Shown here piece after piece: positions 1 to 11,696 of a DNA stretch of 25,547 bases (position 1 is the first letter of the stretch; every line of letters begins with the position of its first letter). This stretch comes from Paramacrobiotus richtersi (Eukaryota > Tardigrada > Eutardigrada > Parachela > Macrobiotidae). Made by a program: the position numbers and the translations under genes. Under the pieces are notes generated by a model. The model did no database searches. It was not told the origin of the DNA and saw only the letters and a list, made by a program, of their open reading frames with translations. The stretch is from positions 1-25,547 of the forward strand of contig JAQGAU010000624.1 in NCBI GenBank assembly GCA_034698045.1, read 5' to 3'.

Positions 1-130
1 ATTTGGGGTTACTGTACCGCTCCAAATTCAATTTGGAGTACGCCAAAACGAATCAGCTGGCCACAAACACGATTTGGGGTTACTGTGCCGCTCCAAATTC
101 AATTTGGAGTACGCCAAAATGAATGAGATA
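1..130. repeat. 71-bp tandem repeat, two copies, each with an internal hairpin
   Basis: Two nearly identical blocks start at 1 and 72 (period 71 bp). About the first 58 bases of each match with only a few differences. Each block contains the perfect 9-bp inverted repeat CTCCAAATT-C-AATTTGGAG. The first copy starts at the window edge, so the array may continue upstream. No coding potential was seen. It could be the end of a minisatellite or of a foldback transposon. Confidence 0.85.
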
Positions 131-173
131 GCCCCAAGCATTTTTGAATAGTGTAAGAGAGACCATTAAGTTC

Positions 174-559
174 CTAAAAGTTTTGTCGAACTGGGCGGTC
201 AGTCAGTCGTAACGCTTCCGCCTGTTCTGGAGTAAGTGCATATGCCGCTCGCGACTTGGTTTTGTCATGGTTATTGCGTCCCCGTTTCCGAGACGGTCCG
301 GGCATGTTTTCAGTGTCAATGGTAGCCTTCAACTTGTTGGCTTTTGCTTAAGGTCAATCTTCACGGTTCCGAAAATGTCGGTCATATTGAAAAGCGACTG
401 AGCGTCCCTGGCGGCATCGCGGAAGAGCGTAAACGCAGGAGTGAACTTATGAGGACCTAGTTTTTCCAAAGCCGTGTTTCCTGAACAAATCGCCTTGTTC
501 AAATCAACTGGACTTGTTGTTTGTGTGCCAATCGTGACCGACGTCTCCAGTTCTGTCAC
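174..559 (-). pseudogene. Unidentified broken ORF
   Basis: On the minus strand an open frame runs from about 585 to a stop at 329 (around 76 residues). A second one from ATG at 303-305 to a stop at 174 encodes 43 residues, with a basic stretch (PSRKRGRNNHDK) near its start. The frame of the second extends upstream to overlap the end of the first, so a single-base shift would join them into one product of about 120 residues. Composition looks more protein-like than the surrounding AT-rich DNA. I do not recognise the family. It could be a relic of a gene or mobile element, or a chance ORF. Confidence 0.25.
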
Positions 560-585
560 AGCGAACAGATGACCTTGGTCCAGTA

Positions 586-2422
586 GATTATATTATTTTG
601 GTAGGATTGCAGTTACCTCCATATTACATGCTTCTTGAATTGCTTCTACGGGAATGGTGCCTTCTTCGTCGTTTTTATGTGTACACTTTCCAGATTTCGC
701 TGCTGCGTATACTTCATTACATAAACGTTAAATTCATTTTAGCCGTTTATGCACAACGTGACTCCAAAAAAACCATGCATTGCTAAAATCTAGTGGTAAA
801 TCGAAAAACCACCAATAACATGACATGTGCATTTAAGTCTCTTTATAATATGTCTACATATAATCCAACACTGCCAGATGTGTATCCTATGCAATAGTTA
901 TGGTATGATAGGTTTAAACTCTCGTGCTACGAATATTATTGGTAGCGGCATGAACTACATGGCTTGTAATGGAATAAACAAACGAATAGATAGAAGAAAA
1001 TGATATTTTTTTTCTGTTGTGCATACTCACTACTGCACGTTAATTCAATTATGAGAAATGTCAGCTTGCAGTTCCGCGTCATTATCAGTTGAAAGTCGTC
1101 GAAATCTTTCTGGATCAAAGAAGCAGAATTCCGATTTATATGAGGAATTGCAGTGGTAATCCATGAACGGGTACATTGAGAAACACAAAAAGTCTGAAGT
1201 CATATCATATCAGTCCTATCAGTTTTTTTTGTATAGGTAACGATGTTTTACGCTATCAAACTCATACTATCAAACTATCAAATCACACTTTTCTGAAAAA
1301 TAGCGCGTAACTTCTATATATGTAAGCCAATCTGTGGCGACAGCAGGAATGCATTGTTCTTCCAGCACAACATCCGTTTTATTCGTCGCTCTTGCCATAA
1401 TTTTGCAAATAAGTCTTTTCGTGTTCCTTGGCTTCTTTTGCAATTTTTCTTTCGGTATATTGGTGTACTGAACAGCCGCCGTGCTGGTTCACACAAAATA
1501 TACTGGGCATGTAAGTATGCGTAACTCTAAGCAACTTTTATGGCTGTGAATACTGCCAAAATGTCCGATAAGAGACTACCAGCTTGAACATATCCCGAAA
1601 TCGCTAAAAATTTATGGGTATGCTATTTTATGTGGTTAGCGCAAGTCTACCTGTACATATTTCGAGTAAATAAAGAAATGATACAACCGAGTACAGTTGG
1701 TTAGCTCGTGTGTAATTTTCTGGATCATTGCTGACCGCATTCTTGTCAGTTGTGGCAAAGTCTCTCAACATGTTTCTTGGATATGTTTAATCGTGAATTA
1801 TTGATTCTTCAGCAGTTGAGTATTTAAGCTTTATTTGCTTCACCTTTCTTCGTTAATTATTATTGCAGTGAAGAGAGCTATTCATGTTCTGTGCTGTTTA
1901 AATGGTTTTGACGCTTTTCAGTGCTCGAACGGGTAGAAAACGGCGGCTTTTAGACTGACCATTTGAGCATTTCGCTGCTCTATCCTATCCTGCGGTCTGT
2001 CAATTTGCAAACACTCCAGAAACTTTTCACACAAAACTGTAAAGTCTCCGGTCTTGGCAAATACTGGAACCATGTTTATTGTATCTAACCGGCAGATAAA
2101 TTATAAATACATGGTTTGCTCCGGTGTATGACTAACAATGAAGGAAAAAACAAATCAAAAAATAAAAGGTCACTTATGACTTAAAGTTCAAACCTACTAT
2201 GTATAACGGATGTAGCAGAGCTTTCTCAATAACATGCACATAGTTTGACCGAACAGCTCTCCTATCGTATCACAACCAATACAAAACCATATAAATCGCT
2301 CTGTTGAATCGAGGCTTTGTTTGGCCACCTCAACCGGCAGCGGCTAATTACAATAAACCGGACAACCAAGATTATGGCCAAAAAGTTAGCAACGAGCTGA
2401 GACGTCATGAATATCTGCAAAA
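586..2422. other. AT-rich DNA with no convincing gene
   Basis: Only short open frames with intron-like composition were found. Part of it may be the 3' UTR of the SH3-containing gene that ends at 2423. A TTTATT at about 2077 would read AATAAA on the minus strand and could serve as a polyadenylation signal. Nothing else can be supported. Confidence 0.4.
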
Positions 2423-3940
2423 TCACCAAGTCCTGTCTGGAACAGAAGACATAAATGCGGAATGATCCAGGGGTCCCTAGAAGGGGTATAAACACATACA
2501 GTTATGTACGGTCATATAGATCCATTTGTTTTGCACATTTATGAGATCGCGAGGAGCGGTAAAGTAGTTCGTACGAACAGTAGTTCGCACATACCTGGGA
2601 AAGCGGTAAAGGCGAGGATGTCGACGATAAATACAATCCCAGATCGCTGCTGTTGTCCGTATCGGCCTAATAAATGAATCAACCGTTATTAAGTACCTAA
2701 ATATACAGTACATGCTGCGGATTATTTGCTTCTAGTCTTATATATTTTAATCTTTTGTGCTTGAGGGTACTTACTGTAATTGCAAAAGACTGAAATATCA
2801 CACGCTCTTCGTGTCAGTATGACATCGTTTAAGTTTTTGAGTATCAATTCAAAGCTCGGTTTACATGAAAATCAGAGAAGTGTTTAATGCTATTTTATTG
2901 GAAATGTTGTTACACTATATATATAGCTGGCATTATTAACTACTGGATTAAATTTAATTTCTTACCAGTTCTTCAGTCAAAGCAGACAAAAACAAGCCGG
3001 TTTTTCCATGTAGCTCTCCTTTCCAGTATCCATCATCAACATCGCTGTGAGAGCGGCTGATAATTTTTATCACAATGTCATCACCTTCCTGAATGGCGAA
3101 GTCTTCTGGATCATCCGAATTGAAGTCGTATAGCGCCCGACAGTATTCCAAAACAGGGTCAGGATGTAAGTGCATGAAGGAATCATCTGCAATTTACAAA
3201 ATGAAATACATACAGACTAACAGATAAAATACTATGACCACCGACTATTTCGCAATGCACCATTTTATAAAATATGCATGGCGTTTCATTTATCGAAAAA
3301 TGCATTAACGCACCACGAAAGAATAATACAAAGGTCATTGCTGTACCATTAAATTGGGGAACCTGTGCTTCCAAATGTGTTTCCTTTGCGGTTGATCCGT
3401 TGTGTTGCTGGCTCGCTCCTAACGGACGGTGTCCGGTTGGTCAAACCCGAATCTCCGCGCTGCTCGCTGTGCACCGAATGGTTGGCCGGCGACTCGGATG
3501 TGCCATTTTCCAAATATTCGCTTCTATCCCCTGGTACTTCCTGGTCGTAGGCACTATGAATGGCATAGTCGGTGTTATTGCCATTATACTATCCTTCCAC
3601 ATTGGGTGATGTTTCACTATCCCAGGATGGCAAGCTATATACCGAAGAGTCCGGTCGCACGGTAGTACTGTAAGTGTTTTCGGTGGAAAACTCGACGACC
3701 CCAGAATCCTGCTTGTATATGTAGTCCGCATCCATATATGTTTGCGGCACGTATCCCTGCTGACCGCTGAAGTTATTGCTTAATTACGTACTGTATATAT
3801 TCAAATTAAACGTGCCAAAAAGTCATTTTCTTATAGAACAGTTTTTCGCAGTGCTTTAATTCCGCGTGTGCAATGGTTTTATACTCACCAGAAGCCATTC
3901 GCCATCAGGAGAACTATCAAGGATAAAAAGCTTTTCATCA
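2423..3940 (-). pseudogene. FCHSD/nervous wreck-like SH3 protein, 3' fragment with broken frame
   Basis: Family role: FCHSD1/2 and insect Nervous wreck are F-BAR plus two-SH3 adaptors that couple membrane bending to WASP-driven actin in endocytosis. Exons in transcript order are 3889-3940, about 3765-3363, 3186-2966, 2666-2595 and 2476-2423. The first two carry the end of SH3-1 (KLFILDSSPDGEWL, then GYVPQTYMD). The third is a full SH3-2 with ALYDF, a DDGYWKGEL core and a LTEEL end, as in FCHSD SH3-2. Phases of the last three junctions agree, and the last exon ends in VPDRTW and TGA. Problems: an in-frame TAG at 3589-3591 in the linker between the SH3 domains; no acceptor near 3765-3780 that keeps SH3-1 in frame with the donor at 3888; and no F-BAR exons upstream, where PINK1 ends only 600 bp away. 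Family identity is fairly sure; functional status is doubtful. Confidence 0.65.
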
Positions 3941-4546
3941 CTTAAATATGTATGTGCGTATCGCCATAGCACACGTCACAGCAACTCCGCACAGTGAAAA
4001 CCTAGTGAATTCTCAGTACGAGTATGTGGCTAACACGAAGCAGATATTTAAGAAAATTAGCAATTCACTCATTCCACTTTTCAATATCGGCTCACGCCAG
4101 TGGAAACGTCGTATAATGGCAATAAGATGCTGTAATTTATGTCTTGAAATTCAATGAATCTTCACTAAAGAAATGTAAATTTTTTGCTTAACTCTGATAA
4201 CTGCGTTCCTGTTTATTGTCATAATCCTATTCAGGTTTTTTATTATAGTGGTACACCGTGAAGCGATAAAGACAGTGGTACTCTACCCACTGTAAAAGTA
4301 TTCCAAGATTGTGCTTTAAAACCAGCGATTCCATCATATGATTGTTATGATATAACTGACAAAAATTCACAAAAGAATCAAACAAATTTCACACCACATT
4401 GAACAAGAAAATTGAAGACATGCCCATTTCAATGCGTTAGAAAAACTAAAATAACCCGCTCTAAGATCCAATTCTCCCTCTTTGAAATTCTGCGTTTTTT
4501 CAGAAGGATACCAAAAACATTCTCCGCAAAAATTGCAAAATTCCCG
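3941..4546. other. Gap between the SH3 fragment and the PINK1-like gene
   Basis: About 600 bp. It must hold the 3' end of the PINK1-like transcript and whatever starts or precedes the SH3 gene. The first half of SH3-1 (an ALYDY-type motif) was sought on the minus strand and not found in clean form. An ATYSY string around 4013-4027 is the nearest match and is followed at once by a stop. No gene is supported. Confidence 0.4.
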
Positions 4547-5002
4547 TCAAGTCTGTCCCATTAGCACTTTCCCGGCCTGAATAACCGGCGTGACATCGCA
4601 GCGTTTGAAGAAAGTGGCCAGTAACGCTCGCTGCATCGGCTGATCCCGGCATCCACAAATCAGCTGGACGCACAATTTCATGATCCACAATCGCACCTGC
4701 TCCACCGTCGGACCATCGCTGGTCATTTCGTCCAAGGGGAAACTCCATAACAGCATGTGACAGGCTGTAGCCGCCACCGCCGGAGAAGGACGCTGAAATA
4801 TAGACAGATTTTAGACATGGTTCGACAAGATTAATGCAATCTCTGTGTGGCAAAGAAAAAGATCTTTGTGTTGACCTACAACTGATTTGGAATGCCGAGT
4901 TCTTTTCTTCAAGACATAAAAGCACAAAATTATGTTTTACGAATGCCGAATCAGACAGCGCCGTACTACAGCTGTTTAATACTGGATGAAGCATATTTTC
5001 CA

Positions 5003-5413
5003 AGCCACTGCACTACAATTCACCATACACCACGCTCAACCGGTTCTCTTTACCTGCTTGTGCGTACCGATCCGAAAAATATTGTTACTATTAATGTGAT
5101 TTAGGATCATAACTTTTATCATCTAAATTTGTTAATAATTAACAATCAGCAAATAAAAGATATCCGTTTTATTGAAGTTAATCCGCATCTGGCTAATAAT
5201 TCGTTTACCGAAACGCCCTTCGTGCTATTCGCTGCAATTTTTCTTCATGTGCAGCAACTAACCACCCAGCTGATTCATGAACTTTTATTAATTTTTTACG
5301 TTATCCGAAATTACAGCATAAAAATATTTCTCTCTAACGGGCAACCAATCATATTGCGCCGCATTATCAGCTAAGAATTACAAATCCAATTTGCCATTGC
5401 ACTACGATTCACC
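5003..5413 (-). repeat. Two copies of an A-box-like short repeat in the last PINK1 intron
   Basis: Copies lie at 5003-5024 and 5393-5413. Read on the minus strand both contain GTGAAT(T/C)GTAGTGCA(A/G)TGGC. Upstream homology extends over roughly 55-65 bp and includes GGTAA(A/G)GAGAA. In the 5393 copy this stretch is the splice donor of the exon ending at 5460. The core TAGTGCARTGG fits the tRNA A-box consensus TRGYNNARNNG. Confidence 0.6.
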
Positions 5414-6504
5414 GCAATGCCTTACTGCGATTTCACCACTCTCAAAAGATTCTCCTTACCTAATATGAGGATCACGTCGCAGAATGGCCCAGATTAAAGC
5501 TATTCAGCGGAGCACAATCGACCGCCATGTCCGGCAGCGCATCTTCATCGTAGCTCGCCGAATTTAATTTGATGCCCTCGAAAAAGGGATTCTGTCCGGC
5601 AAAGATCTCATAAACAATAGTTCCAATTGACCACAGATCAGCGCGACTATAGTCGATCACGGTAAACAAACCAGGCTCGGCATTGATCACCTGCCAAAAA
5701 ATCTGGATGTGAACAGGTCAGAGATCTCAGTACTACGACAGAAAATGCAGTAAAATATCGAACACTTTTCAAAATAAGAAGCAAAAGAAATCAGAAGCAA
5801 GCAGTAACCAAAGAAGCACGTAAACCAACAAGAAAAACACTGAACTGGTCAAAACGTTTCAAGAATATAGCATGAAAAACGAGAAAAAAAACAAGATTGT
5901 CTAGGACGTATCAAAAGTAGAGATCACGAAATACCATGAAAATAATACAGACACAATATACAAAATGCACAGAATATTTCTACCTCTGGTGCCATCAGCG
6001 CTCGATTTCCGCCCCGTGAAATATGCGATGCGAAATCTTAAACTGCAGCCGAAATCCGAGATGACCGTCGCAATACCTGGCTATCTATGAGAAAAAAACT
6101 GCCGTTAATTTACCATGGTTTTCACATCAATCTTAATTTACGAACGTTATGAGAGTATACCACAAGCATAAACTCGACCTTTCAGCCCGCTAAACCGGAT
6201 ATCCTGTTAAGGATCAACTTAGAACTAAACTTTCGCTGGAAAAAAACAGTAATTGCTAGCAATTTGATTAAATAAAAACCAAACCTGTATACACACCTGT
6301 ATATAAAAATATAAAAAAATTAATAAATTAAATAGGTAATAAATAAAATCCGAGTAGTGTATCGCTTGTACAAATAATTCTAACCAATGAACAAAATTTT
6401 TCGTATTTTAAAATCTGTTAAAAAAATACTGAAAAATATTAAAAATATTAACCGTGCAAAAAAGTTTTAACTTTCCGACCTTTGAGAACTTGTGGCAGCA
6501 ACGG

Positions 6505-6522
6505 AGCCATTACACTACGATT
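6505..6522 (-). repeat. A-box-like repeat just inside a PINK1 intron
   Basis: The minus strand reads AATCGTAGTGTAATGGCT. It starts about 18 nt downstream of the donor at 6539, again close to a 5' splice site. Confidence 0.5.
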
Positions 6523-9508
6523 ACTCCTGTTCATCACACCTTCAGCTCTCCGCAGCAGGATGTTTCACTCTTGATGTCCCGATGCACGATCCTCTCCTTG
6601 ACCAATTTCACGACGCCCTTCAGTAACCGGGTGCAAATTAATAAGCCATCCTTGAATGACTAACCACCCTGCTCCACCAGATCCCGTAACGTGCAAGTTT
6701 ATCTGTAAAATGCAAATATTCACTGAAAATTGCTCATAATCGAATCAAGTGAGATCGTCTTTCAAAACTTATTAGACTACACACACTTTTGTAAATCAAA
6801 TGTATCACGCATTTGCGGAATGTACAGCAAAACTCTGCAAACACTGCAACATACAGTCAATATTACAAAAAAATCAACGAAAAGTCGGAAAAGAATAAAA
6901 ACTAAAAAACCACCGAGACACTGTAGAATCAAATTCCGGCAGATAAAAATGACACTTTTCAGTACAACACTAGCAGATTCTACCGTACTAAGGCCAGCCA
7001 GAGCACGGCTTTTGCCTAATAACACGGATAGCCATTAAACATACATACTGCACTTCCAAACAAACACTCATCAAGTCGGACTTCCATTTACGAATTTTTG
7101 TTAATCTGGCGCCTCTAAAAATTGTCATTTAAAATTACATTTTAATTGATGTTTTTATTGAAACTTTTAACCGTCCACCTTCCAATCTCTATTAAATTTG
7201 CTGCGATGGCACTTCCGTCCGTTACGTATCGGCCTTCATTAAGTGTGTCATTATTCCGAAAATTTATCTGTCTCGTTATAAACCAGATATTTACTGACTT
7301 TTTACGGAAGAATACTTTATATTGTAGTTTATACACACTTGCTCATCACAACGAACATGGTCTGGCTCCGTCCAAGCCCCACCCCCCAAGGGGAATAGCT
7401 TCTTCGAATGCTGTAGCGGTGGCGAAGGCTTTGAAGACATCAATAATGTTCAGATGTTTCAGGTGGGACGGTAACAATTCATTCTCAAACAGTCGCTCCA
7501 CACTGTCCACATCGGAATGGAGGGAATAATTGAACAGCAACTTTCACAACCAAATCATACCGGGCTGCAAAATCAACACATTCCAGCGATAGAAACCTTC
7601 CCGCAAATGAACTGTACGTTCAGTTACTAATGATAATTACTACTGAATTTTCATTATTTTTCCTCAAAAATTGTTGGCAGGAATCCAGTTAGCAATTTTC
7701 ATTTCATTTTATTTTACAAACGCTTCCAAAAAATGATTTCCATCCCATAAGGCTGTCTGGAATTTCGATAAAGATATTTCAATAATTTACTGGATTAGCG
7801 CATCTTGCCTATTCACATCTTGCGGGATTCGAGTTTGGCAATTATTAACCACGCTGCTCAGAATATTATCGGCTTGGGTAACCAATTTCTTGCAACCAAG
7901 CACCATTTATACAACTAAATATGTCGCAAAAAAAATAATATTCACGCTTTCAACAAACTGTACGGTCTTCCAAGAGACAAAGCGTTTGTACTTAGTGAAA
8001 CTATCGCTTTTCTGCAAGTACAGTATGCACAGATGTTCAAGTACCATGCGTGAAGCTGGACGACCATGAATGCAGAAACTGTCAGCCCATAGTCTACAAC
8101 TTCTACACATTATCATGCCGCTCTTACGGTACAACCGTACAACGATATCTGCACTTTATCCTCTAAGCATGTATTTTCACACTTCAAACGGCAAAAAAAA
8201 CTCCAAATCAACCTCAGTAGAAATTTTACCTGCTTGATTAGTTTCTTTAAGGCGTGCCTCATACACCGCAGCAGCACAGCCCTTGTCCAATGGGCGTCCA
8301 CAGTCCAGGTCGGAAATGCGTCGGAAAGAGGACAGATCAACACTGCGACTTGATATTTTCCAGAGCTCGTTTGGAAAAAATTCATTTGCCTCATCCTAAA
8401 CATCAGGAAAATTTGCCACTTGTTTCTTACTTGTACATGTTGTCAGACCTCTGCAGCAGCGCATATATAAATAAGAAAGATCACACAAGGAATTAAATAT
8501 CTTATTTACAACAGCAGGATGAACGAAATGGAAAAAAAGTCTGCCATTATTTAACAGAGAAACGAACTGAGGAAAACTTGGAATACTAAATTGTAAAAAG
8601 CCTACAAATTACTGCAATGGCTTTCCCAAATTTATTCCAGTCAAATGCCTAAAAAAATAAAAAATGCCTAAAAAACATGCATTTTGATTTCTAGTTATGA
8701 TTTTGGTTTATTTTTAATTATTTTTCCTTTTTATTTTTATTTTATTTTAATCACTTTACAAGCCGAAATTTCAACCAAAAGGCGGAATTAGACTGATACA
8801 AACTCGAATGTGAATTAAAACTCGATCAAGAAATCGGAATTTACTAAAAAAACATACTCATCAATCTTCACTTACCCGAACCACCACACAAGCAGCCTGC
8901 GTCTTGAACTCATCCGTCTTGCTCTCCTGGAGAAACGCTGCGATAAATCCCATTAGCGGGGCCACCGTGCGTCCCGGGCGGACGATGGCGAATCGTCCAG
9001 CATACATCGCTGCTGCCTGTCCGCGACACAGCAACGTCGGAGTCAGCGCTAGGACGGAAGGGACAAAATCCTGGATGCTGCGAGAAAAGGATAAGAGACG
9101 CGTAGCGTGGACGGGAGACGCCTCGGTGATCGGGATAGGATGGCGAAAGCGCGCTAATTCCTGCACATCTCGGAGGTGAGGGTGTCCGGCTGCGTTGGCG
9201 ATGGGACGGCGGAGGTAGGCGCCCGCGCGGAAACGCAGGAGATGATGATGGAAACGGTAAGCCCATCAGCACTTGCTTTAGGGACATTATTCCACCAGTG
9301 ATAAACTCGCAACAACGATCAGCCCAGCCTTTCACTTGAAATTCTCTTCACTGCCAGAAAGATATACAGTACTACATCAAATTAACTGCGAAAGAATGCT
9401 TAATAAGCGAGACGAAGTAACTCAGAGAAAAGAGAAATACATGCAAAAACCTTCACAATTTTTAATTTGAATATTCTCACTTTAATTGTTCAGAGTACGA
9501 ATGCAGAT

Positions 9509-11484
9509 TTACGCTTGATAGAAAGAAGTACAGACCATGCCATGAAGTTCCCACTCGGCCGCAGGTAATTTTGTTCCCGGTGGGGGTTGCTGCCAGAAGT
9601 ATTCATGCATCAGCGTAATCGACGAGCTTATGAACGGTAAAAAAAAAACAGTTTTAAAACAGTCAGAATGCTTTGGAACATTTTTTTCCGGTTTTGGATA
9701 CGCCGGTTGTATATATTAGTTTGTCAGTCTTAACATTACTAGGTTAAAAAATTTGTTGTAGAATCGCAACTTGTTTGCTGCTCCAACGAAACACAACCCC
9801 AACAGTGCTGATTTATTTAAATTATCACAGCATAAACGCATCAAAATATTGCTGACAATGCACATGTTGACCAATCCAGCTGCCGATGTTTTTTAAAATA
9901 TATAATTAATATGCAGCATTTCTTTTAGCTGAAAAAACTGCTAAAATGTCAAAGCAGCGATTTTAAAACTTAAAAAAATGAAAAAATACATAAAAAGAGC
10001 GCAGCGACAAAATGACATGATACGAGCAACTCATGAAAACAATGACAGGAAATGATGCGACAAGTACAGGAAATGAGATGACCAGTGCAACAATGAAAAC
10101 GACAGGAAATGAGAGGACAGGACAAAATGAAAATGGCTGGCATGACAGGGCGAAGGAATAGAAACCTTTGAAATACTCCGCATCCAGTTACCGATAAAAT
10201 ACTGCGTTCACTTCAATACTGACATGGGACTGTGACCTGGTGGACTGGGATAAGGATCATGGGGGAATATCAGATAAGGGTAACAGCCAAGTTATACGTC
10301 AGTGCCATCATGGCCAGGATCCCATTCTCCCCAATCGTCTGGGCAGAGAACTGATCATCCCGCAGACGACCGAAAATCTGGCCATGCATCCACTTTCCGC
10401 GCTTCGTCGTCACACCCGGGCGCACACCGGCAAACCACTCCCACTCTGTGCTTTGCCCCAATTCCTCCAGATGGTCTCGGGCGAAATCCTGGATCATGGA
10501 GGCAATACGGGAATGCTTGGGATCCACCTTTTTCTACAAAGAAACACACGTTATGTGACTGGATTATTAATAAAATTCAGAATTTGGTTTTATAAAAGTT
10601 AAAAAAAATATAAATAAAACTACTTCAACATTCGCTCTTCGATATGGCACGATTTGCGCGGTTGACGGAATATTGCAGCGTAAAACCACTTGAACAACTA
10701 AAAACCGGCAAATCCCATATTTTAACTGGAATAAGATTTTTTATCTCAGCTGATCTTTTAAGCCGTGCGCTGCCAGATTCGTGAATAAAAATGTATAGAA
10801 AATCGTAATATCAAAAATATCACTCACCTTATAATTCGTCGCCCGAATGAAAACCGGACCAGCATTTGCACGTAAAATTTCGGCCGTGGCAGTGTCGGAA
10901 GTTTGAGGACGCTAAAAACAGCAAACACACGTTTCAGAAATATAATTAATTTCACCAGCATCCCAACACCGGATGTGTCACTTTATTCGTGGTATGTACT
11001 CCTTTCAGACAATTTTAATCAATTCCACGAAATATTCGCGACAAATTTCAGGGAACCAAGTTCCCTCTACGTGTTTAAAAAAGGTATAATTGTTTCCACA
11101 TATTTATCAAAGATTCATCCGGTGGGATGCTGTGAATAAAATCTAACAAAAAAAGCAAAAACTTCAACAAAACAGACCATGAAAATATCAATTTTATTCA
11201 GGTTTTTCAAATTTAGTGTCAACCAGTGCCAGCATTGTTATTTTTATGCCTTTGGTCAATTTAATAATAGTTTCAGAAAATTTGAATAAATTTAAGCAAC
11301 ACGAAATTTTTCGCTAAATACATACAAATTTATTGGGAATGCGGTACGACGAAGCTGGCGCTAAAATAACTACTGCCGTTATGTCAATATTAAAAACTGA
11401 AACCAAAACAACCAACACCAGTCTTGTCCTCGCTATGTTCGCTAAATGCATTATGCACAGATCGACAGGCACTGCGAAATCCAT
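9509..11484 (-). CDS. Unrecognised protein, three consistent exons plus a possible first exon
   Basis: Exon A (10911-10828) has 28 codons, phase 0 on both sides, and ends FIRATNYK. Exon B (10533-10298) starts KKVDPKHSRIASM, contains EWEWFAGVRPG and GQIFGRLRDDQFSAQ, and leaves in phase 2. Exon C (9626-9509) restores the frame, carries LMHEYFWQQPPPG and AEWELHGMV, and stops at TAA 9509-9511. All three are flanked by GT/AG and join without any frame break. A possible first exon is ATG 11482-11484 to 11419 (22 codons, MDFAVPVDLC), which also leaves in phase 0, but its GTGTTG donor is weak. The product would be about 165 residues, with no clear signal peptide or membrane segment. I do not recognise the family. 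It lies between PINK1 and the tail-anchored gene on the same strand. An exon at 11419-11484 is much less certain than A-C. Confidence 0.6.
10007..10155. repeat. Degenerate GACAGGAAATGA short tandem repeat
   Basis: Variants of (A/G)CAGGAAATGA(G/T) recur about four to five times among ATGACA, ATGAAAA and ACAGG steps. The repeat lies in the intron between the last two exons of the unrecognised gene. It is an imperfect microsatellite-like tract with no ORF. Confidence 0.6.
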
Positions 11485-11696
11485 TTTTTTCAATTAATAT
11501 TTTTTAATATTTATTTTAAAATGAATATTACAAATAAATATTACAAACGATAAATATTACGCATAATAGTTATTATAAATTAATTAGAATAAACAATTAA
11601 TCAATTTGTTCCAGTTGATTCGAAAGTCAAGTATTGAAAAAATAATCAAAACATAAGCGAAAATAATTCAAAATCAATTTTTCGATGAATTTCTTG

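Larger units (their letters stand above)
4547..9287 (-). pseudogene. PINK1: PINK1-like mitochondrial kinase, seven exons, multiply frame-broken
   Basis: PINK1 is the mitochondrial Ser/Thr kinase that phosphorylates ubiquitin and Parkin on damaged mitochondria. Exons: 9287-8876, 8395-8230, 7564-about 7339, 6702-6540, 6076-5984, 5690-5460, 4792-4547, about 510 codons in all. Visible in order: Arg-rich presequence (LLRFRAGAYLRR) and hydrophobic segment (VAPLMGFIAAFL); glycine loop DKGCAAAVYEA; catalytic Lys at 7542-7544; LNIIDVFKAF; MFVVMSK hinge; IVHRDIKS; ISDFGCSL; GGNRALMAPE; VIDYSRADLWSIGTIVYEIF with NPF; and the C-terminal extension starting RPSPAVAATACHMLLW. The start is ATG 9285-9287 with A at -3. 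Frame breaks lie near 9252, 7538, 7385 (C runs), 6695, 6567, 6040 and 5503, and a phase mismatch joins 5460 to 4792. There is an in-frame TAG at 6660-6662. Identity is near certain. A decayed gene and a badly assembled gene both remain possible. Confidence 0.88.

Noticed and set aside
1..130. CRISPR-like repeat
   Set aside because: Only two units, no spacer pattern, and the surrounding genes are eukaryotic.
3274..3731. Long plus-strand and alternative minus-strand ORFs opposite the SH3 linker exon
   Set aside because: They are antisense or off-frame readings of the GC-richer exon at 3363-3765; the frame linking GYVPQTYMD to the SH3-2 exon explains the region better.
4500..5003. 167-codon minus-strand ORF
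   Set aside because: It reads the last PINK1 exon out of frame. The overlapping frame gives RPSPAVAATACHMLLW, which matches the PINK1 C-terminal extension.
4547..9287. Programmed frameshifting in PINK1
   Set aside because: The shifts are many, occur in both directions and lack common slippery sites.
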